From: CAYONP01 sp964405335
GTDB taxonomy: Bacteria > Armatimonadota > UBA10988
Length of the DNA: 64,000 bases
NCBI GenBank assembly: GCA_964405335.1
Contig: CAYONP010000020.1
Location: 4,260 to 68,259 of the forward strand
Direction: 5' to 3'
A model generated the notes under the pieces. It ran no database searches and had not been told where the DNA came from. It saw nothing but the letters and a program-made list of their open reading frames with translations. Below, one piece after another: positions 26,848 to 34,466 of this stretch. The position numbers and the translations under genes are program-made. Position 1 is the stretch's first letter. The number at the start of each line of letters is the position of its first letter.

Positions 26848-27863
26848 TGCGCTGGATCGAGTTCCCCGACCCACGGCTCGCCGTCTTCGGCCTGCCCTGG
26901 TTCGCCGAGAACTCGCCCGACCTGTTCCGCCTGCCCAAGTCGCGCCAGGCCCGCTACCGCGAGGCTGTCTGGCACCTGGCCAAGTCGCCGGCCGGGGGGC
27001 GCATCCGGTTTGTCACCGACGCCAACGAGCTACGCATCCGGCTCGACTACGGCGACGTCGGGCACATGAACAACATGCACCGGATCGGCCAGCACGCCGT
27101 CGACTGCTACGCCGACGGCGTCTTCTGGCGCAACGCCGCGCCGGCCGAGGAGGGGCAGAGCGAACTCGAAACGACGCTCTACTCGGGCGTCGGCACGGCG
27201 ACACGGGCGATCGACCTCTACCTGCCGCTCTACCACCACGTTCGCGTGGTCGCGGTCGGGCTCTCCGACAACGCACTGATCTCCCCCGCTCCACCCTTCG
27301 CCCACCCTCTGCCGGTGGTCTTCTATGGCTCCAGCATCACCCAGGGCGGCTGCGCCAGCCACAGCGGGAACAGCTACCAGGGCATCCTCTGCCGCGACTT
27401 GAACCTCGATCAGGTCAACCTCGGCTTCAGCGGCAACGGGCTGGGCGAACCCGAGCTGGCCGAGGCGATGGCCGACATCGAGGCGTCGGCCTATGTCGTC
27501 GACTACTCGCAGAACTGCCCCACCGTCGAGCAGATGGCCGAGACCTACGGCCCGTTCCTGCGCATCCTGCGCGAGGCGCGGCGCGACACGCCGATTCTCT
27601 GCCTCACGCCCATCAGCGCCGCGCCCGAGGCCTGGTCGGCCACCACGCGCGAGACCCTCGAGGCCAAGCGCGAGGTGGTTCGGCGCGCAGTGATCATGCG
27701 CCACCAAGCCGGCGACCAGCGGGTCCAGGTGATCGAGGGACCGGCGCTGCTCGGGCCCGACCAGATGGACGGCATCGTCGACGCGAGCCACCCCAACGAC
27801 CTCGGCTTCTGGCACATGGCCAATGGGTTGAAGCGCCCACTCGCCGGAGCGCTCGGGCTCTAG
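26847..27863 (+). CDS. SGNH/GDSL hydrolase family protein
   Basis: A 338-residue esterase-like protein. An N-terminal beta-sandwich of about 150 residues (ANELRIRLDYGDVGHMNNMH) precedes the SGNH domain. The latter has block I FYGSSITQGG with the catalytic Ser, block II GFSGNGLGE, and block V DASHPNDLGFWHMA with the Asp-His pair. It probably deacylates a carbohydrate or other small molecule. Translationally coupled to aspartate kinase (ATG overlaps TGA), although the functions look unrelated. Confidence 0.88.
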   Translation: MRWIEFPDPRLAVFGLPWFAENSPDLFRLPKSRQARYREAVWHLAKSPAGGRIRFVTDANELRIRLDYGDVGHMNNMHRIGQHAVDCYADGVFWRNAAPAEEGQSELETTLYSGVGTATRAIDLYLPLYHHVRVVAVGLSDNALISPAPPFAHPLPVVFYGSSITQGGCASHSGNSYQGILCRDLNLDQVNLGFSGNGLGEPELAEAMADIEASAYVVDYSQNCPTVEQMAETYGPFLRILREARRDTPILCLTPISAAPEAWSATTRETLEAKREVVRRAVIMRHQAGDQRVQVIEGPALLGPDQMDGIVDASHPNDLGFWHMANGLKRPLAGALGL

Positions 27864-27875
27864 CCGAGGTGCCGC

Positions 27876-28877
27876 ATGACCCCCCGCGAGCGATTCGAGG
27901 CGGCAATCGCCGGCCGGCCGGTCGACCGCCTGCCCTGCCATCCGCTGACCATGACCTTCGCCAGCCGGCTGATCGGCCGGCCCTACCGCGACTATGTCCA
28001 CGACCACCGCGTGTTGGCCGCCGGTCAGCTCGCCGTCGCCGAGACCTTCGGCATCGACTTCGTCTCGGTGATCAGCGATCCGTGCCGCGAAGTCGACGAC
28101 CTGGGCGGCGAGTGCACCTACTTCGACGACGAGGCCCCGGCCTGCGACAGCCGCCGCGCCCTGCTGGCCGAGAAGACCGACCTCGCTCGCCTGCAGCCGC
28201 CCGACCCGCTGGGAGGCGGGCGGATGCATGACCGCGTGAACGGCGTGGCGCTGCTGCGCGAGCGCGTTGGGCCCGACTTCCCGGTCCTCGGCTGGGTCGA
28301 AGGGCCGATCGCCCTGGCCGTCGACCTGCGCGGGATGCAGGCGCTGATGCTCGACACCGTCGACGACCCCGAGTTCGTGCGCGACCTGTTCGCCTTCGCC
28401 GTCGACCTCGAGATCGAGTTCGCCCGCGCGCAGGTCGCTGCCGGGGCCGACTCCATCGGCATCGGCGATGCCGCCGCGTCGCTGGTCGGCCAGACGTTCT
28501 ACGAGCGCTACGTGCTGCCCGAGGAGCGGCGGCTGGTCGACGCGATCCACTCCCTCGACGCGGCGGTGCGACTGCACATCTGCGGCAACACCTCGCACCT
28601 GTTCGCCGGCATTGCCACCCTCGGCTGTGAGCTGGTCGACATCGACTACACCGCCGACCTGGCCGCCGCCCGCGCGTCGATGCCGACCACCGCGCTGCTG
28701 GGCAACCTCGAGCCGGCCCGTTACCTGCTCCGCGGCACGCCCGACGAGGTGACGGCCAAACTGGCCGAGTGCCACGCGGTCGCCGGCGATCGGTTCGTTG
28801 TCGGCGCCGGCTGCGAGGTGCCGAAGTTCAGCCCGCACGAGAACGTGCGGGCGATGGTCCGGTACGCGGCGGCCTAG
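27876..28877 (+). CDS. URO-D family methyltransferase-like protein
   Basis: A 333-residue TIM-barrel protein of the uroporphyrinogen decarboxylase superfamily. It opens MTPRERFEAAIAGRPVDRLPCHP. The segments LHICGN and GAGCEVP supply His/Cys residues that bind zinc in the MtaA/MtbA-type corrinoid methyltransferase branch, so methyl transfer is more likely than haem synthesis. No corrinoid protein is encoded nearby. GAGG lies before the ATG, 12 bases after the SGNH gene. Confidence 0.85.
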   Translation: MTPRERFEAAIAGRPVDRLPCHPLTMTFASRLIGRPYRDYVHDHRVLAAGQLAVAETFGIDFVSVISDPCREVDDLGGECTYFDDEAPACDSRRALLAEKTDLARLQPPDPLGGGRMHDRVNGVALLRERVGPDFPVLGWVEGPIALAVDLRGMQALMLDTVDDPEFVRDLFAFAVDLEIEFARAQVAAGADSIGIGDAAASLVGQTFYERYVLPEERRLVDAIHSLDAAVRLHICGNTSHLFAGIATLGCELVDIDYTADLAAARASMPTTALLGNLEPARYLLRGTPDEVTAKLAECHAVAGDRFVVGAGCEVPKFSPHENVRAMVRYAAA

Positions 28878-28887
28878 GCGAGGATGT

Positions 28888-28912
28888 CCCGCCAAGACGA
28901 CCTGCTGGCGGG
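28888..28912. repeat. 7-bp hairpin at the left edge of the TIR island
   Basis: CCCGCCA and TGGCGGG form a perfect 7-bp stem around an 11-base loop, 11 bases after the methyltransferase stop. There is no U-run, but it could act as a terminator for the plus-strand operon. The rest of 28913-29034 holds no gene that I can see. Confidence 0.35.
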
Positions 28913-29034
28913 GGTCGGCGTGTGCCAAGAGTGACCTCGGGGAATTGGTGAGCTACCTCGGTCCGCCCGGGTTGCGCAGCCGGCGCCCTCGCCGCGGGCC
29001 AGGTTGAGGGCCAGCACGCGAGCCACCGAGCAGC

Positions 29035-29874
29035 TCAGCCATCTGCGGCGTCCAGGTCTGCTATCAACCCCGGCCCTGAACCCGCGCGCAGCTCCCGCAA
29101 CAAGTCTTGCGCAACCATATCAACCCGGACATCACCATCATGCCCCGTCCTCCTAGCCAGAAACTCCAACGGCCGGATCAAGCTCGAGATCGCTCCAGCG
29201 AGCTCCTCGTCAGGCCCGCCGCTCCGCGCGACCCGAGCCAGTAGGCCGATACCGACTAGCAAATCCATCCACGCCGGATGCCCCGACCAACCCGCCAACG
29301 CACGGTCGCGCGGGGATCTCCGCGACAGCGCGAGTATCTCTTCAAGCAAATCACGGTCTGTCCTGCGCGCACTCGCCCCGCCCCTGCCACCCACCGCGAG
29401 CGCCTCGTTAACTTGCTTCAGTAGCTTGGGCCACCACATGTCGAACACAGGTTCCAACACCTCCGGCGGCAAAGCAGCATCTGCCAGTTCGTTATTGATC
29501 ATCTTGACGACGCGCCTCATCTCCTCTTCCGAGAATCTCGCGGCCTGAAACTGCACCAAGGGGCCCGTAACATCCGCGGGCTGCATACCTTCAAAAAGGA
29601 GAGGGCAGACCTTGGCTTGATCCACACTCTTGGCAAGGGCACCCGCCTCGAACAATAGCCAAGGAGCGTTATGACTCTCCGTCGTAATAACCAGTAGACC
29701 AACACAACTCGCCTCAAGCTCATTCGCGATCTCCGTAGACCAACGTGATCCCTTCGCGACGTCATCTGGACTGAAATAGGGGCGGACAGCCTGAAGCACG
29801 CTAGGCAACCACTGCCGGAGTACATCCGCCACCGCCCGGCTTCGCTCACCAGACCAGCTGATGAAGACTCTCAT
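29035..29874 (-). CDS. TIR domain protein, probable NAD-degrading effector
   Basis: The protein has 279 residues. The N-terminal about 115 residues form a TIR fold: MRVFISWSGERSRAVAD, YFSPDDVAKGSRW, and WLLFEAGALAK. Glu76 in the last lies where bacterial TIR NADases keep their catalytic glutamate. The helical C-terminal 160 residues have no family that I recognise and may sense or oligomerise. GGGAG lies about 7 bases before the ATG at 29874. It follows the unknown partner gene by 89 bases on the same strand. G+C is well below the flanks, suggesting transfer. Confidence 0.82.
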   Translation of the reverse strand: MRVFISWSGERSRAVADVLRQWLPSVLQAVRPYFSPDDVAKGSRWSTEIANELEASCVGLLVITTESHNAPWLLFEAGALAKSVDQAKVCPLLFEGMQPADVTGPLVQFQAARFSEEEMRRVVKMINNELADAALPPEVLEPVFDMWWPKLLKQVNEALAVGGRGGASARRTDRDLLEEILALSRRSPRDRALAGWSGHPAWMDLLVGIGLLARVARSGGPDEELAGAISSLIRPLEFLARRTGHDGDVRVDMVAQDLLRELRAGSGPGLIADLDAADG

Positions 29875-29963
29875 ATCTTTCTCCCCGCATGTCGCCTGTT
29901 GCTCTGTACAGACGACCCACGGCACTGTCGCTTCATGAGCGAAGCTGCGGCGTCGGGCCTCTT

Positions 29964-30932
29964 TTATGTGAGAATCTGTTGGAGGATTACCATCGCAGCT
30001 GCTCGGATCTGTTCTGACTGGTGGTCCAGCACCCTGAACTTCTCCGGCCAGTTAGGATCCTGCGGCGCCTTAAGTTCCCGCCAGTATAACTTCAGGACTC
30101 TCTCAGTTCGCTCGACCTGCTGCATCGCGCCGGCCAGGTCGCCGCGCCCGATGGGCTCATCCGTTATCTCGCCAAGGTCGACCTTCTTCATGGTGCGCAT
30201 TGGGCGCACACCTTGCATGCCCTGAAGGAGGATCACGATCGTCTGCTCGTAACCATACCAACGCTGACTAACCAATGCGGTCTTTAGGTAGTCGTGACCG
30301 ATCGCAAAGAACTCGGACCTAGGCTTGTCAGTGATCTTGCGCAGGCCCTGAGCCTCAGCTGGAAACCAGTTATAGAGCAAGCCGTATGTGCCGTATGTGT
30401 CAATTAGCTGCTTTGCGCTGTTGAGCGGCACCGTGATTTCGCCGATGCAGAATTCTGCTTCGCCGGAATATACGGCGTCCGGGATTTGTTCGAATGTGTC
30501 CAGCACGCGTGTTCCGGCACTGCCCGCGTAATCGAAATCTCCAGGGATGAGCCAGTAGACGTCATAGACAGTAGTGCGCTGGTCAAAAGCATATCCGAGT
30601 CCATGCAGCCACATCTGACAGGTGTCCACGCTCCAGGCATGGAGCACAGTGGACTGTTGCTCCACCTCAGTTGACATTAAACGTAGAAAGGTAGGGTTCT
30701 GTGAGTTGCGATGGAAGGTCTGCCGATTCACAACGGTTATTGGACGCGCATAGCGCGAGGGAGCTGCAGCTAGTTTCGTGATGAGGTTGGCATACAACGC
30801 CTTAAGATGCCGGTCATCACGTGGTTGACTGAAAGGGTAAATGACAATCGGGTGGATTCTCCTGCTCTGGGGTGTTGACGCATCCCCGCTTGGAGCTGCC
30901 AGGGTGTCTGGTTGAGTCGTTGAGTTCGGCAT
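29964..30932 (-). CDS. Unknown protein, partner of the TIR gene
   Basis: A 322-residue soluble protein, not recognised. It begins with a polar, Ser/Thr-rich leader. The core looks alpha/beta: IHPIVIYPFSQP, ITVVNRQTF, TVYDVYWLIPGDFDY and EFCIGEITVP, then YEQTIVILLQGMQGVRP. The Asp-Phe-Asp patch near residues 132-134 and alternating strands are loosely like a GT-A or other Rossmann-type fold, but this is only an impression. One sampled 60-base stretch (30361-30420) has 29 G/C, against 42 of 60 at 33001-33060. It is the promoter-proximal gene of the TIR cassette. Confidence 0.72.
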   Translation of the reverse strand: MPNSTTQPDTLAAPSGDASTPQSRRIHPIVIYPFSQPRDDRHLKALYANLITKLAAAPSRYARPITVVNRQTFHRNSQNPTFLRLMSTEVEQQSTVLHAWSVDTCQMWLHGLGYAFDQRTTVYDVYWLIPGDFDYAGSAGTRVLDTFEQIPDAVYSGEAEFCIGEITVPLNSAKQLIDTYGTYGLLYNWFPAEAQGLRKITDKPRSEFFAIGHDYLKTALVSQRWYGYEQTIVILLQGMQGVRPMRTMKKVDLGEITDEPIGRGDLAGAMQQVERTERVLKLYWRELKAPQDPNWPEKFRVLDHQSEQIRAAAMVILQQILT

Positions 30933-31529
30933 ATGCTCCAGTCGCTCCCAAACCGCGGTTGCCGTTCACGCCGCCAGGCAAGCGCGGCCCAGCAGATCCT
31001 GTTCGCCCTCTACCCCTTTTGGGTAGCGTACCGTCTTGGGAAGGCGCTGTCAATGGACGTTGTGGCGTCCTCCTGGCCTGAAGTTGGCGGCTTGCGAGTA
31101 GCAGCCTCTGGTCGCACCTGACGCCACGCTGCAAGTTGATTGATGGCTGGATACAGTGGCCCGCCCTTTCCAGCTACGCCAGGTGGACGAACAGCACCTC
31201 TCCGCACTGCCGGTGCTCCGTCGTTGACGGCGGACTGTTGGATACCTCTGGTTCGCCCGTGCCTGGCGCGCCGGCGAGTCCTCGCAGACCGCTAGCGACA
31301 TCCGCGCATGCGCCTGTTTGGCGAGATTGAGGACTGACAGGTCAACCTGGCCGCGCGCGTCGCGCACCTGCCAACGCTGCTCAGCGGCAGGGCCGGCAGT
31401 CGCTCGGCGGCTTGCCTGGCGGCTGAACCGGAAACGGCTGGCTGTGAGTGCGCGCAGCAGGACGCCCATCGCGCTGTGCGTGGGAAGCGGCGGACGAGGT
31501 TCTGCCCTTCGCCCGGCGTATAGCCCGCC
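30933..31529. other. Gene-free right flank of the TIR island
   Basis: About 600 bases between the partner gene and the DUF6785 gene. Apart from the promoter and inverted repeat at 31010-31053, no frame in it has coherent protein-like content: frames are broken and rich in Arg/Ser/Cys. It may hold decayed gene or insertion-sequence remnants left by the island's arrival, but I cannot identify any. Confidence 0.5.
31010..31053 (-). promoter_or_regulatory. Promoter and operator-like repeat for the TIR cassette
   Basis: Read on the minus strand, a perfect TTGACA (31048-31053) is followed after exactly 17 bases by TACGCT (31025-31030). Overlapping the -10 and the expected start is a perfect inverted repeat, CTACCC-CTTTT-GGGTAG (31010-31026), well placed to block initiation. 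The leader to the partner gene would be about 86 bases. Confidence 0.5.
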
Positions 31530-33428
31530 ATGACCGCACGGGTCGTGCTGCTGGGTCTGGTGTTGGTGCCGCTGCAGGCGTTCTGGACCGTCCACATGGA
31601 GCTGGTCCGCGACGGCATCTTCCCCTCGGTGCTCAGCCTGCTGTTCACCGTCGTCTTCCTGCTCTTCGTCGTCTGCCTGGCCAACCTGGCGGTGCGCCGC
31701 GTGGCTCCGCGGCTGGCGCTGCGCGGCGACGAACTGCTGGCGCTCTACATTGTGCTGGCCGCCGGAGCCAGCCTGACCGGCTGCGACGTCGGCCAGACGC
31801 TGGTCCACCTCGTCGGCGCGCCGTACCGCCTGGCCACGCCCGAGAACGCTTGGTCACTGCACTTCCACCGCTACCTGCCGAGCTTTCTGCACCTCGACGA
31901 CGCGGCCGTGCTGGAGGGCTTCTACGAGGGCGCCAGCTCGTTCTATCAGTGGCGCATCACGCGGTTCTGGCTCGGGCCGATCGCCAACTGGATGATCTTC
32001 TGCGGCCTGATGCTGCTGGCCATGCTGGCGACCAATGTGCTGGTCCGCCGGCAGTGGGTCGAGCACGAGCGGCTGACCTTCCCGATTGTCCAGGTGCCGC
32101 TCGGCATGACCCTGCAGCCCGGCTTCTGGAGCCACCGCGGGCTCTGGTGGGGCTTCGCCGTCGCGGCGTCGATCGACCTGGTCAACGGCCTCAACGCGCT
32201 CGTCCCGTGGGTGCCGCGGATTCCGTGCAAGCAGTTCATCTTGCTCGGCACCCTGACCAGCAGCAAGCCCTGGACCGCGGTCGGCTGGTGGCCGGTGACG
32301 GCCTATCCGTTCGCCATGGGGATCGGCTTCTTGATGCCGCTGGAGATGAACTTCTCATGCTGGTTCGGCCTGCTGCTGTGGAAGGCGCAGAAGGTCGTCG
32401 CGATGCAGCTCGGCGTCGACACCGGCTGGCTGCAGGCGCTGTACCAGGCCGAGCAGGTCAGCGGCGTCTGGCTGGCGGTGCTGCTCTTCGCCGCCTGGAG
32501 CGGCCGGCACCACTGGCGCGCGATGTGGCATGGCCTGTGGCGCGGCGAGACCGCCGCCGCGCGGGTCGAGCCGTTCGGCGTGCGGACCTGGGCGGCGCTG
32601 GCGGTGGTCGGCTGGGCGGGGATGATCGTCTTCGGCGCGCGGTCGGGGATGAGCGCCGGCTTCGCCGCCGCCTACTTCACCGTCTACCTCGGCTTTTCGC
32701 TGGCGCTGACGCGGATGCGGGCAGAGTTCGGCCCGCCCTGCCACGACCTGTTCGGCGCCGGGCCCGACCGGACCTTCATCACCTGGCTCGGCGGCCGCGG
32801 CATCGCGCCGCGCAACCTGGCCTCGACGGCGGTGTTCTACTGGCTCAGCCGCGAATCGCCGCGCAGCCACCCGATGCCACCCCAGCTCGAGAGCCTGTTC
32901 CTCGCCTCGGGCGGCCGGCTCAGCCTGGCTCGCGTCGCGCCGGCCATCTGGCTGTTCGGCTGCCTCAGCGCGCTGGTCACCTTCTGGGCGGTGCTCCACT
33001 TCGGCTACGACCTGGGCAGCCAGGCCAAGTTCCGCGGCCCGGCCACCTGGTTTGCCAGTGAGGGCTTCAACCGCCTCGACGCCTGGCTGGTCAGCCCGCC
33101 CGAGCCGCAGGCCGGGCCGCGCATCGCCATGGTCGCCGCCTTCGTGCTCAGCCTGCTCTGCCTGGTGCTACGCACGCGCTGGCTCGGCTTCGGCTTCCAC
33201 CCCGCCGGCTACGCCATCTCGAGCTGGTGGGCCATCAACCTGCTCTGGTTCCCGCTGCTGATTGCCTGGGCGACCAAGCTGGTCATCTTCCGGTACTTCG
33301 GCGGCCGCGCCTACCGCCACGCCCGGTGGTTCTTCATCGGCCTGATTCTCGGCGAGTTCGTGGTCGGGTCGCTGTGGCAGCTCGCCGCGATGATCTGGCG
33401 GACGACGACGTACGCGTTTTGGATCTGA
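31530..33428 (+). CDS. DUF6785-type multi-pass membrane protein
   Basis: A 632-residue integral membrane protein with roughly twelve to fourteen spans. Landmarks are VVFLLFVVCLANLAV, LLALYIVLAAGASLTGCDVGQ, WVEHERLTFPIVQVPLGM, LGTLTSSKPW and MGIGFLMPLEMNFSCWFG. The E-R-L-T-FP motif and overall layout recall OPT-like transporters and the DUF6785/6784 family found in planctomycete-like bacteria; the transported substrate is unknown. No Shine-Dalgarno is visible before the ATG. The GH130 gene begins 58 bases downstream, hinting at oligosaccharide use. Confidence 0.72.
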   Translation: MTARVVLLGLVLVPLQAFWTVHMELVRDGIFPSVLSLLFTVVFLLFVVCLANLAVRRVAPRLALRGDELLALYIVLAAGASLTGCDVGQTLVHLVGAPYRLATPENAWSLHFHRYLPSFLHLDDAAVLEGFYEGASSFYQWRITRFWLGPIANWMIFCGLMLLAMLATNVLVRRQWVEHERLTFPIVQVPLGMTLQPGFWSHRGLWWGFAVAASIDLVNGLNALVPWVPRIPCKQFILLGTLTSSKPWTAVGWWPVTAYPFAMGIGFLMPLEMNFSCWFGLLLWKAQKVVAMQLGVDTGWLQALYQAEQVSGVWLAVLLFAAWSGRHHWRAMWHGLWRGETAAARVEPFGVRTWAALAVVGWAGMIVFGARSGMSAGFAAAYFTVYLGFSLALTRMRAEFGPPCHDLFGAGPDRTFITWLGGRGIAPRNLASTAVFYWLSRESPRSHPMPPQLESLFLASGGRLSLARVAPAIWLFGCLSALVTFWAVLHFGYDLGSQAKFRGPATWFASEGFNRLDAWLVSPPEPQAGPRIAMVAAFVLSLLCLVLRTRWLGFGFHPAGYAISSWWAINLLWFPLLIAWATKLVIFRYFGGRAYRHARWFFIGLILGEFVVGSLWQLAAMIWRTTTYAFWI

Positions 33429-33486
33429 GCGGCGAGAAGGAGCGCCGCCCGACGCGGCGAACCGACGTTCGCGCGAGGAGATGGTC

Positions 33487-34464
33487 ATGGCCAAGGTGGT
33501 GGGTGAGCCGTTGCCGAACATCCCGTGGGAGGATCGGCCGGCCGGCTCGAGCGAGGTCTGTTGGCGCTACAGCGGTAATCCGGTCATCCCGCGCGATGCT
33601 ATTCCCTGCGCCAACAGCATCTTCAACAGCGCGGTGGTGCCCTATCTGGGCGCGTTTGCCGGCGTCTTTCGGATCGATGACCGCGCGCGGCGGATGCAGC
33701 TCCACGCCGGCCGCAGCGCCGATGGCCTGCACTGGGAGCTGGCGCCGGAGCCGATCCAGTTCATCGCCGACGATCCCGACATCGGGCGGTTCGAATACGG
33801 CTACGACCCGCGGGTGGTCTGGCTCGAAGACCGTTACTACGTGACTTGGTGCAACGGCTATCACGGACCGACCATCGGCGCGGCCTACACGCACGACTTC
33901 GCCTCGTTCTACCAGCTCGAGAACGCGACCGTGCCGTACAACCGCAACGGGGTGCTGTTTCCGCGGCGGATCGGCGGCAGCTTCGCCATGCTGCACCGCC
34001 CGAGCGACCGCGGCCACACGCCGTTCGGCGACATCTTCTACAGCGAGAGCCCCGACTTCGTGCACTGGGGCCGTCACCGGCATGTGATGAGCCCCGCGGG
34101 CGGCTGGGAGTCGACCAAGATCGGCGCCGGGCCGATTCCCATCGAGACCGACGAGGGCTGGCTGCTGATCTACCACGGCGTGCTGACGAGCTGCAACGGC
34201 TATGTCTATAGCGCCGGTGTGGCGCTGCTCGACCTCGAACAGCCCTGGCGGGTGATCGGCCGCGGGAGGTACTACATCCTGAACCCGAGCACGTACTACG
34301 AGTGCGTCGGCGATGTGCCGAACGTCGCCTTCCCCTGCGCCGCGCTGTGCGACGCGCCGAGCGGCCGGCTGGCGATCTACTACGGCGCCGCCGACACCGT
34401 TGTGGCGCTCGCCTTCGCCTACGTCGACGAGCTGATCGACCACCTACGGCGGTACCCGCGCTAA
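33487..34464 (+). CDS. GH130-like glycoside phosphorylase
   Basis: A 325-residue five-bladed beta-propeller of the family that phosphorolyses beta-mannosides. Blade motifs are YGYDPRVVWLEDRYYVTWCNGYHGP, PRRIGGSFAMLHRPSD, STKIGAGPIPIETDEGWLLIYHG and GVALLDLEQPWRVIGR; the end has AIYYGAADTVVALAF. Asp in YDPRVV is the expected acid. ATGs lie at 33481 and 33487; GAGGAG abuts the first and sits 6 bases before the second, so 33487 is used. The GH2 beta-mannosidase 6 kb away fits a mannan pathway. Confidence 0.88.
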   Translation: MAKVVGEPLPNIPWEDRPAGSSEVCWRYSGNPVIPRDAIPCANSIFNSAVVPYLGAFAGVFRIDDRARRMQLHAGRSADGLHWELAPEPIQFIADDPDIGRFEYGYDPRVVWLEDRYYVTWCNGYHGPTIGAAYTHDFASFYQLENATVPYNRNGVLFPRRIGGSFAMLHRPSDRGHTPFGDIFYSESPDFVHWGRHRHVMSPAGGWESTKIGAGPIPIETDEGWLLIYHGVLTSCNGYVYSAGVALLDLEQPWRVIGRGRYYILNPSTYYECVGDVPNVAFPCAALCDAPSGRLAIYYGAADTVVALAFAYVDELIDHLRRYPR

Positions 34465-34466
34465 CC

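Noticed and set aside
28881..28931. A 16-codon ORF after the URO-D gene
   Set aside because: It is too short to judge, lacks a family match and overlaps the hairpin at 28888-28912.
29035..30932. Calling the TIR pair a Thoeris or CBASS system
   Set aside because: No SIR2/SLOG ThsA, no cyclase and no known sensor is adjacent; the partner is unrecognised.
30933..31529. A transposase remnant in the gene-free flank
   Set aside because: No frame shows a recognisable transposase motif or terminal repeats; only the promoter and one inverted repeat could be supported.
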